Source: Pseudomonadota bacterium (GTDB taxonomy: Bacteria; Pseudomonadota; Gammaproteobacteria; Pseudomonadales; Moraxellaceae). Taken from it: a stretch of DNA of 64,000 bases. The stretch is from the NCBI GenBank assembly GCA_023393635.1, contig JAEWKT010000041.1, forward strand, positions 1 through 64,000. The letters run 5' to 3'. The notes below the pieces were generated by a model. That model saw only the letters and a program-made list of their open reading frames with translations. It searched no databases and was not told the DNA's origin. Shown piece after piece: positions 35,318 to 43,169 of the stretch; positions within the stretch are counted from its first letter, which is position 1; every line of letters starts with the position of its first letter. The position numbers and the translations under genes are program-made.

Positions 35318-36505
35318 TTAAAAAGAATCGGCAGGTACGCGCACCCAGCCTTCCATTAAAATACGCGCACTACGGCTCATAATGGCTTTGGTCACCGTCC
35401 ACTCACCATCAACTTTTTTAGCTTCCGCCCCCACGCGCAGCACACCTGATGGATGGCCAAAACGTACCGCTTGCCGCTCAGCACCGCCTGCCGCCAGGTT
35501 TACCAATGTCCCTGGAATAGCTGCTGCCGTACCAATGGCAACCGCTGCCGTGCCCATCATGGCATGATGTAGCTTGCCCATAGACAATGCACGCACGAGC
35601 AAGTCCACATCATTAGTTGTAATTTGCTTGCCACTAGACGCTGTATAATCTTTGGGCTTGGCCACAAAAGCCACTTTTGGGGTGTGCTGACGGGTTAAGG
35701 CCTCGCTAGGGTCTTTAATAAGTCCCATGCGTAACGCGCCAGCCACCCGTATGGCTTCTAATTTTGCCAATGCTACTGGATCAGCATTAATGTCTTCACG
35801 CAGCTCAGTGCCTGTGTAGCCAATGTCTTCTGCATTAACAAATACGGTTGGAATACCCGCAGTAATCATGGTGGCTTTAAGCACCCCCACGTTTGGCACC
35901 TCCAGGTCATCTACCACATTGCCAGTAGGGAACATTGAGCTACTACCCTCGCCCTCATCTGATGGGTTCATAAACTCCAGGATAATTTCAGCCGCAGGAA
36001 AAGTGACGCCGTCCAGCTCAAAGTCACCAGATTCTTGCACTGCACCATTACTAATAGGCACATGCGCAATAATGGTTTTATGAATATTGGCCTGCCAAAT
36101 GCGTACTTCACAAGTACCATTTTGTGGAATCCGTGCAGGGTCAACCAAACCTGCATGAATCGCAAATGCCCCTGCGCCCGTGGACAAATTGCCGCAGTTA
36201 CCACTCCAGTCCACAAAGGCTTTATCAATAGACACCTGACCGTAGAGATAATCGACATCATGATTGGGCTGGGTGCTTTTACTTAAAATAACGCACTTGC
36301 TGGTACTAGACGTTGCACCGCCCATGCCATCAATATGTGCAGAATACGGGTCTGGGCTACCAATCACACGCATAAATAACTGATCGCGTGCCTTGCCAGC
36401 AACTCGAGCCGATTCTGGCAAATCTTGCAGACGAAAGAACACCCCTTTACTGGTACCACCACGCATATAGGTGGCAGGAATTTTTAATTGTGACGCGTCG
36501 GTCAT
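35318..36505 (-). CDS. prpF: 2-methylaconitate cis-trans isomerase PrpF
   Basis: 395 aa. Isomerises the trans-2-methylaconitate formed by AcnD into the cis form used by aconitase in the methylcitrate (propionate) cycle. It has the diaminopimelate-epimerase-like fold with PATYMRGGTSKGVFF at the start, DGMGGATSSTSKCVI and the WSGNCGNLSTGAGAFA block. The ATG at 36503-36505 is preferred because GGGAAG lies 6 nt upstream; another ATG four codons earlier has no site. It is not next to acnD (43170-45761), prpB or prpC here. Confidence 0.92.
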   Translation of the reverse strand: MTDASQLKIPATYMRGGTSKGVFFRLQDLPESARVAGKARDQLFMRVIGSPDPYSAHIDGMGGATSSTSKCVILSKSTQPNHDVDYLYGQVSIDKAFVDWSGNCGNLSTGAGAFAIHAGLVDPARIPQNGTCEVRIWQANIHKTIIAHVPISNGAVQESGDFELDGVTFPAAEIILEFMNPSDEGEGSSSMFPTGNVVDDLEVPNVGVLKATMITAGIPTVFVNAEDIGYTGTELREDINADPVALAKLEAIRVAGALRMGLIKDPSEALTRQHTPKVAFVAKPKDYTASSGKQITTNDVDLLVRALSMGKLHHAMMGTAAVAIGTAAAIPGTLVNLAAGGAERQAVRFGHPSGVLRVGAEAKKVDGEWTVTKAIMSRSARILMEGWVRVPADSF

Positions 36506-36760
36506 GTGGCTTCCCATGGGTTAATAAAATTTAAACCAATTATAAGCGTTTAAGTGTCACACAGCAGTAGCCATTCTCACCATATTTCTTAAAATCACTG
36601 TCATTGTTAACGATACTGAGCTGCCCTAAAAATTGCACAGGAAGCATTGCTTGTGTTACCAAGCTTAGGACTTTATGCACACAATTGCAGCATTTTCCTT
36701 TTTAATATGAAAACCTTATTACACTGATGTCTCCGATTAGCAAACTGCCAAAGGATCATA

Positions 36761-37318
36761 ATGATGTCAGATTCAGATAAACGTATTTCCGATGATATTG
36801 AACAAGCATTAAACCAACAAATGATGAACGAAGCCTTTCAAGCACAGGCTTATTTGGCACTTGCCTCCTGGGCCGAAGTCAACAATTTTGCAGGTCTGGC
36901 GGATTTTTTTTATAAGCACTCAGAAGAAGAGCGCAACCATATGTTCAAGTTTTTAGAATATATTAATGCACGGGGTGGCGAAGCACGGATTACAGGAATT
37001 CCTGCCCCATTAGACAACCCTGCCAACGTGGAAGAATGTATAGAACGTGCATGGCAACATGAGCTAGATAACTCTAAAAAGATTTATGCACTGGTTGATC
37101 AGGCCATGGCTGAAAAAGACTGGGCAACCTTTAATTTTATGCAGTGGTTTGTGAAAGAACAAATTGAAGAAGAAGCCTTGATTGACGGCTTGCGTGATAA
37201 ATATGCATTGGCGTCTAAAGAGAAAAATAGTAACGCTAACCTCTACTCATTTGACCGTGATTTGATGAGTGCTTCACAAGAAGGCGAAATTCCACAAGAG
37301 GCTTCACTGGATAAATAA
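36761..37318 (+). CDS. ftnA: Non-haem ferritin
   Basis: 185 aa four-helix iron-storage protein. The ferroxidase ligands are visible as E in NQQMMNEAFQAQAYLA, EERNH (about 56-60) and EQIEEEALI (about 130-138). Beyond the ferritin fold (about residue 160) it has a polar tail (YSFDRDLMSASQEGEIPQEA). AAGGATC precedes the first ATG; two adjacent ATGs are possible. The 255 bp upstream shows no clear promoter by eye. A terminator follows. Confidence 0.93.
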   Translation: MMSDSDKRISDDIEQALNQQMMNEAFQAQAYLALASWAEVNNFAGLADFFYKHSEEERNHMFKFLEYINARGGEARITGIPAPLDNPANVEECIERAWQHELDNSKKIYALVDQAMAEKDWATFNFMQWFVKEQIEEEALIDGLRDKYALASKEKNSNANLYSFDRDLMSASQEGEIPQEASLDK

Positions 37319-37340
37319 TTAAAATACCGTATATCGTACC

Positions 37341-37380
37341 AAAAGGGGAAGTTGACTATATTAAGCAACTTCCCCTTTTT
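37341..37380. terminator. Bidirectional terminator after ferritin
   Basis: Perfect 14-bp stem AAAAGGGGAAGTTG / CAACTTCCCCTTTT with an 11-nt loop and flanking A/T tracts. Shared with the convergent pseudouridine-synthase-like gene. Confidence 0.88.
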
Positions 37381-37443
37381 GATCACTCTATTGAATCCCT
37401 TTTATAAAGAAAGAGCTAAAGAGGTTATCAAAGCAGTCTTATA

Positions 37444-38256
37444 TTAAAATTTCTCATACGGCAATAAATAACGCCACTCACCTTCAGACAACTTAGCCAT
37501 CGACAAACGTCCAATACGCAAACGTTTTAATCCCAACACTTGCAGGCCAACCGCACTACACATGGATTCAATTTGGTCTAGCTCTACATTTTTAAGCGCA
37601 ATGCGTAAATGCTCTTCATTTTGCCAGCTCACCTTTGCCGCAGGCATTAACTTGCCTTTGACATAAAAGCCCTGATTTAAACGCTGTAAATCACTCTCAG
37701 ACAGCGTGCCAGCCACATGCACAATAAACTCTTGCTCTACCCGATTGCCATCATCAATCAACTTGCGCGCCACACCGCGATCTTGCGTATACACCACCAA
37801 ACCACTGGCTGCACTTTCAAGTGGTAGCGTTGGATTTAACTTTTTAAAATGCGATTTTAACGGACGAATATCTGAACGATCACTGGCTGACTGGCTGTCA
37901 TGACTGAGCAATTGCATGGCATCATGTTTGAATAAATCTTCTTGTTCGGGCGTTAAAGGTTTGGCGCTATGTCGAGTAGGAGATAAGCCCTGTGCAATTA
38001 ATTCATGGGTTAAGCCAAAATCATAGCCTGCTGGTTTATTAAGCAAAATGGTCACAGGCAGCAGTGGCTTTAAATTGGCATCGGGCAGAATTTCTACGGT
38101 TTGATTGCTAATCATGTAATTGGGTTGTTCAATCACCACGCCATCCACAGTGACCCAGCCACCCGCCACATAGTGCTCGGCATCACGGCGTGAGCAAGGG
38201 CGCATTTGGCTGACATATTTGGCAAGGCGTATCGGGCTAGGATTTGGTGTGGTCAT
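37444..38256 (-). CDS. RluF-like pseudouridine-synthase fold protein, catalytic motifs degenerate
   Basis: 270 aa. An N-terminal S4 RNA-binding domain (IRLAKYVSQMRPCSRRDAEHYV, 9-30) is followed by an RsuA/RluF-type synthase fold, including LLNKPAGYDFG (71-81), VEQEFIVHV and LKRLRIGRL...GEWRYL. The conserved catalytic GRLD(K)xxxGL reads LPLESAASGL at 144-153, so the aspartate is E147 and the arginine is gone. The downstream NRQIRRM reads LDQIESM (226-232). A catalytically dead RNA-binding homologue is likely. An insert around 85-135 is also unusual. Confidence 0.75.
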   Translation of the reverse strand: MTTPNPSPIRLAKYVSQMRPCSRRDAEHYVAGGWVTVDGVVIEQPNYMISNQTVEILPDANLKPLLPVTILLNKPAGYDFGLTHELIAQGLSPTRHSAKPLTPEQEDLFKHDAMQLLSHDSQSASDRSDIRPLKSHFKKLNPTLPLESAASGLVVYTQDRGVARKLIDDGNRVEQEFIVHVAGTLSESDLQRLNQGFYVKGKLMPAAKVSWQNEEHLRIALKNVELDQIESMCSAVGLQVLGLKRLRIGRLSMAKLSEGEWRYLLPYEKF

Positions 38257-38367
38257 TGCAATTCATCATTAGCTCAAAAAAGCCATTATACGCGCAAAAC
38301 AGCTTGGCCTAAGCAGCAATTCACATTTGGATAAAATCAGACCCAACACGTAACTCCATTATTCAAA

Positions 38368-39045
38368 CTAAAACGGCACCTGACATGTCAATGTTAACAA
38401 CTTTAGCGTAAATGGATGCACAAAGGCCAAATGACTGGCATGTAAGGCCATGCGGTTGAGCGGACTACTGGTTGGTTCTGGATGGTACAACTTATCCCCT
38501 GTAATGGGATGACCAATATGTGCCAGATGCACGCGCAACTGGTGCGAACGACCAGTGATGGGTTCTAGCAGAATACGGCTGGTATCCGTTTGCGCAAGGT
38601 ATTCAATCGGCTCATATAAGGTCTTAGCGGGCTTACCGTTTTTAAAATCTACTTTTTGCTTTGGGCGATTTGGCCAGTCAGCAATAAGTGGCAGGTCAAT
38701 GCTGCCTTGATTAATCACCTGTCCTTGCACTAACGCCACATAGTGTTTTTTGATAGCTCTGGCCTGAAATAACTTGCTCATCGCTACTTCCACCTCACGG
38801 TGCTTGGCAAACATCAATAAACCTGAGGTGGCCATATCCAGCCGATGGGTGACTTTTGCCGTTGGGTAGTTTTCTAAAACACGCAGATAGGCACTGTCCT
38901 GATGCTCTGGCAATCGCCCTGGCACAGACAATAGACCCGCAGGTTTATCAATGATCAGTAACTCGTCATCTTCATAAATAATGCTCAGTGGCTGTTGTGG
39001 TGGCGTGTAGATGAAGTGGTCTGTGGGCACGGCAGTGGCTAACAA
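38368..39045 (-). CDS. rluA: RluA-family pseudouridine synthase
   Basis: 225 aa. Intact catalytic motif VTHRLDMATSGLLMFA (about 65-80). The RluA order follows: KKHYVALVQGQV, ITGRSHQLRVHLAHIGHPITGDKLY, ALHASHLAF. It probably makes pseudouridine at 23S U746 and tRNA U32, as in E. coli RluA; target sites are inferred from family and length. It lies 111 bp upstream of the degenerate RluF-like gene on the same strand. Confidence 0.88.
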   Translation of the reverse strand: MLATAVPTDHFIYTPPQQPLSIIYEDDELLIIDKPAGLLSVPGRLPEHQDSAYLRVLENYPTAKVTHRLDMATSGLLMFAKHREVEVAMSKLFQARAIKKHYVALVQGQVINQGSIDLPLIADWPNRPKQKVDFKNGKPAKTLYEPIEYLAQTDTSRILLEPITGRSHQLRVHLAHIGHPITGDKLYHPEPTSSPLNRMALHASHLAFVHPFTLKLLTLTCQVPF

Positions 39046-39212
39046 TAAGATTTTAATGAGCCGTAGTATACAGGGCTATCTTGAACGAATAGTATAAATT
39101 GGCTGCTACAAGCATCGAGCAGCACCCCTAGCGAACAACAATGGCCTATTGGCAAAACCTCTAGCGCACCGCATGTAAAATACAGTGCGACAGGTACTAA
39201 CAAAATAATAAA

Positions 39213-39602
39213 TTAAGGACGGTAAATTGCGCAGAGTTTATGTCCATCTGGATCACGTACGTATGACAAGTGCAGCTCGCCTAACGTAGTTTCTCGTAAG
39301 CCTGGCGCACCTTCAATAGACGTGCCGCCATTGGCCACTGCCACATCATGAAACTCGCGCACCTGTTCAGGTGAATTGCATTTAAAACCTACCGTTGAAC
39401 CATTGGCAACCTTGGCAGCTTCATCGTTAATCGGTTCAGTCACGCTAAAAGTATTATCGTCATGGCTGTAAAATAAACGGGTATGACCAGAGTTTGAAAC
39501 GTTTACAAAGGGTTCGCCAACACCTAAAACACCCAGCACTTTGTTATAAAACGCTTTTGATCGCTCTATGTCGTTTGAACCAACCATGATGTGATTAAAC
39601 AT
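39213..39602 (-). CDS. VOC/glyoxalase family protein
   Basis: 129 aa, single VOC domain (two beta-alpha-beta-beta-beta units). MFNHIMVGSNDIERSKAFYNKVLGVLG starts it, with metal-site candidates H4 and E in the C-terminal half (ETTLGELHLSYVRDPDGHKLCAIY). Members include lyases and dioxygenases; the reaction is unknown. Isolated gene. Confidence 0.85.
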   Translation of the reverse strand: MFNHIMVGSNDIERSKAFYNKVLGVLGVGEPFVNVSNSGHTRLFYSHDDNTFSVTEPINDEAAKVANGSTVGFKCNSPEQVREFHDVAVANGGTSIEGAPGLRETTLGELHLSYVRDPDGHKLCAIYRP

Positions 39603-39731
39603 ATTTTTTCCTTATCCAGTTTTGGGAAGTTTGAATTGAACGGTAAGCTAACAATACTCGCATTTGAAACAGGCCGATAGCCTTATCATTCAATCTTTTA
39701 GTGCTCAGTTTTTACATGGGTTAAGGTTTTA

Positions 39732-40226
39732 TTATTGACTGACGCTTGGCGCTGCTTTTGACTCTAGGGATTTAATTTTCAAACCTGAAAAAATGCCTTT
39801 TGATAGCACTAAGGTGTCATTACCCTCCACGCTCATGGTGGGAATCTGATCTGCCTGCATGTTGGTTTTAAAATGATATTTTACTTGCGCTGTTATCCAT
39901 GGAAAACCACCGCGCTCAATGTGCAAACTTTCAAACTGGGTATTGGTAGATGCTTGCAGCACGATAAACGCCGCTGAGGCTTGCCTTAAATAGCCACACA
40001 TTTCATCCTTGCCGCCCTCGACTTCCCAGTGACCCTGACCTGTTTCAGCAAAAATATTGACTTCAACATCATCAGTAAAATCGTCACACACTGTGGAATC
40101 GCCCGAAATGGCTTTATTGTTATACTCCGCAATCCAGCGCATCACATGAGATTCTGAAAACGCCATTCTGGACTGGATATAAAAGCCACCTAAACAAATG
40201 GCTAAGATAAATAATAAACGCTGCAT
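39732..40226 (-). CDS. Exported NTF2/SnoaL-like protein, unknown
   Basis: 164 aa from the ATG at 40224-40226. An N-terminal hydrophobic segment (LLFILAICLGGFYI) predicts export or a membrane anchor. The rest suggests an NTF2-like fold (helix VMRWIAEYNNKAISGD, then curved strands). Two cysteines (VCDDF, EMCGYL) could pair. No confident family. A TTG five codons upstream is an alternative start. Confidence 0.65.
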   Translation of the reverse strand: MQRLLFILAICLGGFYIQSRMAFSESHVMRWIAEYNNKAISGDSTVCDDFTDDVEVNIFAETGQGHWEVEGGKDEMCGYLRQASAAFIVLQASTNTQFESLHIERGGFPWITAQVKYHFKTNMQADQIPTMSVEGNDTLVLSKGIFSGLKIKSLESKAAPSVSQ

Positions 40227-40403
40227 GTTGTTTGATCTCAATGATTTATATAGTTCTTTTAAAATAGTTTTTATATTTCAAAAGGCTAAAAATTTTCTGG
40301 CAGAATAATTATTTTTGATTTTTTTGGCAAATATTTCTTTTAGGCATATCTTTTTTGCACAAATTCACTGAGTAGCATATTGAGCAATATTCAAGTGTTA
40401 AAG

Positions 40404-40967
40404 TTAAGCTTGCAACCTTTTCCGACGATTGAACCAACGTACGATCCATAACATCATCAGCACCACAACAATGACCACCAGCACAGGCACAATCAGCGCC
40501 AGTACGGACAACAATAATGCCCCCATCCACTCACCTGTAGATACCACTGGATTGCCAATGCCGCCCGTGGTGGCTGTAGATAGCGCCCGCACTGCCACAC
40601 TACTCATTTGCACCGCGCCTGCTGTGCCACCACCGACAATAATGGCCGCCGCCCAACTGGCAAACTGCGACATTTCTCCACTGCTGACTGCCATGGTGGC
40701 GAGCGTGCCTGCAATCATGGCCGCAGGCGTTGATACCGTGTCTAAAACATTATCTACCCACGGAATATAATACGCTGAGATTTCACACAATGTTGCCACC
40801 GCCAGCCCAAAACATACCGCTGGCAAGGCTAACCACTCAAAACCTTGCATGGGTTCAAACCAACCGACAAGTGACGCCACACTCATGACCAATAAAGGCA
40901 CAAACACACGAAAACCACAGGCTGCACTTAGTCCAATACCGATACATAGGCCTAAGATTGTTTCCAT
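40404..40967 (-). CDS. DUF4126 membrane protein
   Basis: 187 aa with about five membrane helices. SAACGFRVFVPLLVMSVASL, AYYIPWVDNVLDTVSTPAAMIAGT and AGAVQMSSVAVRALSTATTGGIGNP are the DUF4126 signatures. Role unknown. It ends with a basic tail (RWFNRRKRLQA). Confidence 0.88.
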   Translation of the reverse strand: METILGLCIGIGLSAACGFRVFVPLLVMSVASLVGWFEPMQGFEWLALPAVCFGLAVATLCEISAYYIPWVDNVLDTVSTPAAMIAGTLATMAVSSGEMSQFASWAAAIIVGGGTAGAVQMSSVAVRALSTATTGGIGNPVVSTGEWMGALLLSVLALIVPVLVVIVVVLMMLWIVRWFNRRKRLQA

Positions 40968-41169
40968 GAGTGGCTCCGTGTGGATGGGTGAGAATAATTT
41001 TTTGTTATAAATGAGCTAAGAAAAAATGTTAAATACGGCTATTAAGCAATTGAAAAATATATTTTCAATTGCTTCTAATAATATGCTTTCAATTGTCTCA
41101 ATACCCCTTTAACACTTTAAGATAATATTTATTATAAATTTATCTAAATATCACTCCCAATTATAGAAC

Positions 41170-41349
41170 TTACTTACTATAATCAGACTTATAAAGCAAG
41201 CATGTAAATACAAATGAAACCAATATTGTGGGAACTAGAGTGTACTGCACTAATACACCCACATAACTTAGCACGAAAGCACAAAACATTAATAATCCTA
41301 AAGATCCAAAAAAAGTGATAGCAAAAAAATTAAATAACTTTTCTCTCAT
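41170..41349 (-). CDS. 59-residue two-helix membrane protein
   Basis: Unlisted small frame, ATG 41347-41349 to TAA 41170-41172, in the same direction as the DUF4326 gene and starting 21 bp after its stop. The product begins MREKLFNFFAITFFGSLG and ends CLLYKSDYSK. It has two hydrophobic stretches (about 6-32 and 36-52) with short charged ends, so it is a small inner-membrane hairpin protein. AGGAAAT lies upstream. Its AT-rich codon use matches the three genes before it. No family is recalled; it could be an immunity, sensor or effector partner. Confidence 0.6.
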   Translation of the reverse strand: MREKLFNFFAITFFGSLGLLMFCAFVLSYVGVLVQYTLVPTILVSFVFTCLLYKSDYSK

Positions 41350-41370
41350 CTCATATTTCCTAAATTAGTT

Positions 41371-41994
41371 TTACTTACCGTCATCCCAAGAATTTAAATA
41401 CTCAGCTAATATATCGCCGTGGCAGGCAAGGGGCTTACAAAAACAACCTAAGCGCTTTCCTGCAAGTGTAAAAACCTCTTCTTTCTTCACAGTCATTAAT
41501 TTATTATTAGCAAAGTCATACTTAAAATTATTGATCACTACTTCACGCGGATCTTCCCCGTCTTCTAGATCTTCTACTGCTAATATAGAATAAGGGTTTC
41601 CCCATTTTGAACCTCTACCTATATACTCATACTTGTCACTACTTCTTTCCAATTTAAATTCAGTTTCAGCATGAATATTTATAACTCTAGTAATTAGAAT
41701 TTTAATATATCGAACAGGTAAGTCTTTTGCTTTGATGATATTCATTTCCTCAGCAAACTCTTCTCCATCATCAAAAATAATCACATGCGTGATTAAATCT
41801 AAATTATTTCTTAAATCTTCAATCTTCATTACTTCCATATTAAACAATTGAGCTGCATCAGCTATAAATCCATTTGAGTCTTCTATACAAATTAATCTCG
41901 CCAATTCAATATTTTGAATTATTTTTGATAACTTGCGACAAAATTTACCATAAGATTGAAATAGACTTGGATATAAAATAAGTATTGAGTTCAT
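41371..41994 (-). CDS. DUF4326 domain protein with N-terminal Rossmann-like region
   Basis: 207 aa. The C-terminal half matches DUF4326: IGRGSKWGNPYS (125-136), R150-EVV, and LGCFCKPLACHGDILAEYL (182-200) with conserved Cys/His. The N-terminal 100 residues (LILYPSLF, DSNGFIADAAQLFNMEVMKI, PVRYIKI) have a strand-helix pattern reminiscent of SLOG/YspA-type nucleotide-binding folds; that is inference. The stop of the DUF488 gene is 1 nt before its ATG (TAA-A-ATG), so translation is coupled. Third gene of the AT-rich operon. Confidence 0.8.
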   Translation of the reverse strand: MNSILILYPSLFQSYGKFCRKLSKIIQNIELARLICIEDSNGFIADAAQLFNMEVMKIEDLRNNLDLITHVIIFDDGEEFAEEMNIIKAKDLPVRYIKILITRVINIHAETEFKLERSSDKYEYIGRGSKWGNPYSILAVEDLEDGEDPREVVINNFKYDFANNKLMTVKKEEVFTLAGKRLGCFCKPLACHGDILAEYLNSWDDGK

Positions 41995-41995
41995 T

Positions 41996-42436
41996 TTAAA
42001 AAAGATGTTTGGCTGTTAAATTTAAGTTATTGCAATCATTTAGATATTCTATGACTAACCGTCTATGACAAAAATGTGGGAGGTGCTCGCTACACATGAG
42101 ACAACTCTCATCCAACAATTCACTGTCAATATATTTTTCAATATTTCTCTTAGCCATAAGATTTAAAAACTGTTCTTCATAAACGCTCCATGAGCTATCA
42201 CCTTTTTTATAAGCATTTAACATTTCTTTGGTCGGTGCCAAATCTGGTATATGCAAATACTCTACATTACATAGCTCTTTTAAAAAAAACTTTAAATCAT
42301 CTTTTTTAGCGAAGCCAGCAAGTTGAGATACATTACTTAAGCGCACATCGACTAACTTTGAAATATTGCTAGTCTTTATAAGCTTGAAAAAGGATTCGGC
42401 TTTTTTTTGAGTAAATCCAATGGAGTAGACATTCAT
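41996..42436 (-). CDS. DUF488 family protein
   Basis: 146 aa. NVYSIGFTQKKAESFFKLI at the start, LVDVRLS (28-34) and CLMCSEHLPHFCHRRLVIEYL (112-132) are the DUF488 landmarks: a DVR motif and C112-x2-C115-x7-C123-H-R-R. GGTGGA precedes the ATG. Biochemical role unknown; recurrent linkage with nucleotide- or DNA-related conflict genes is recalled but not checked. Confidence 0.85.
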   Translation of the reverse strand: MNVYSIGFTQKKAESFFKLIKTSNISKLVDVRLSNVSQLAGFAKKDDLKFFLKELCNVEYLHIPDLAPTKEMLNAYKKGDSSWSVYEEQFLNLMAKRNIEKYIDSELLDESCLMCSEHLPHFCHRRLVIEYLNDCNNLNLTAKHLF

Positions 42437-42454
42437 ATAAAATCCACCTAGTCC

Positions 42455-43081
42455 TTATACAATAAAAATTCCTGCAACTATTTTATAACATTGATCATCT
42501 GTATATGGCTCCCCAAGGCTAACACATACCATTGCAGAGGTTATTGGAAACTGATACTGTTTTATTAAATTATCAAAATTTGGGTCTGTCGTAGCCAGAT
42601 CATAAGTTATATTTTTATAACTGAATATCGCTCGTCTCTTGTTATACCTATTTAGATATAACTTTAAATCATTAATCTGCAGTAAACATAAAGACTGTTT
42701 TATGCTTATCTTTTCATTTTTTATATCTCCGTAATTTACTCTGTCAGTCTTGCCCCAAATATCTTCTAAATTGTCTAAATACTTACTCATTTCATGAAGT
42801 TCTATCTTAAAGTCTTGAACCCAAGTATCTGAGCTTATTAAATAATTTTCTGGTTGATTAATCAAAGGAGTATGTTGCTCGAAACGCATACGAACCTTTT
42901 GTAATGTTTTTGCAGCAAATGAACCATATGGGTTTTTACATTTTATTTGATTCGCTGATAGAGCTGTTCCATTAATAGTTGATACAGGTCTTATCCACTC
43001 TAAACTTTGTATACACTTGCCAGCAACACAATGCGCATTATTTTTTACTGAATTCGCAAATATTACGATAGTTCTTTCCAT
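42455..43081 (-). CDS. Dual OB-fold-like protein (DuOB family, tentative)
   Basis: 208 aa. N-terminal TIVIFANSVKNNAHCVAGK (4-22) and WIRPVS (29-34) resemble the dual-OB-containing domain family often encoded in defence or signalling clusters; assignment from memory. A second beta-rich unit starts about residue 140. No membrane segment. AAGG sits 7 nt before the ATG. First gene of the AT-rich operon; 88 bp separate it from acnD with a terminator between. Confidence 0.65.
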   Translation of the reverse strand: MERTIVIFANSVKNNAHCVAGKCIQSLEWIRPVSTINGTALSANQIKCKNPYGSFAAKTLQKVRMRFEQHTPLINQPENYLISSDTWVQDFKIELHEMSKYLDNLEDIWGKTDRVNYGDIKNEKISIKQSLCLLQINDLKLYLNRYNKRRAIFSYKNITYDLATTDPNFDNLIKQYQFPITSAMVCVSLGEPYTDDQCYKIVAGIFIV

Positions 43082-43101
43082 TTCTATGCCTTCCTATGGC
43101 C

Positions 43102-43135
43102 AACAACGAAAACCCCATCTCACGATAGGGTTTTC
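43102..43135 (-). terminator. Terminator after acnD
   Basis: GAAAACCCTATC pairs with GATGGGGTTTTC (one wobble), loop GTGA, then a short T-rich tail. Separates acnD from the AT-rich operon. Confidence 0.65.
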
Positions 43136-43169
43136 TTTCAATATAATCAACAATTTTCAGATTAAACGC

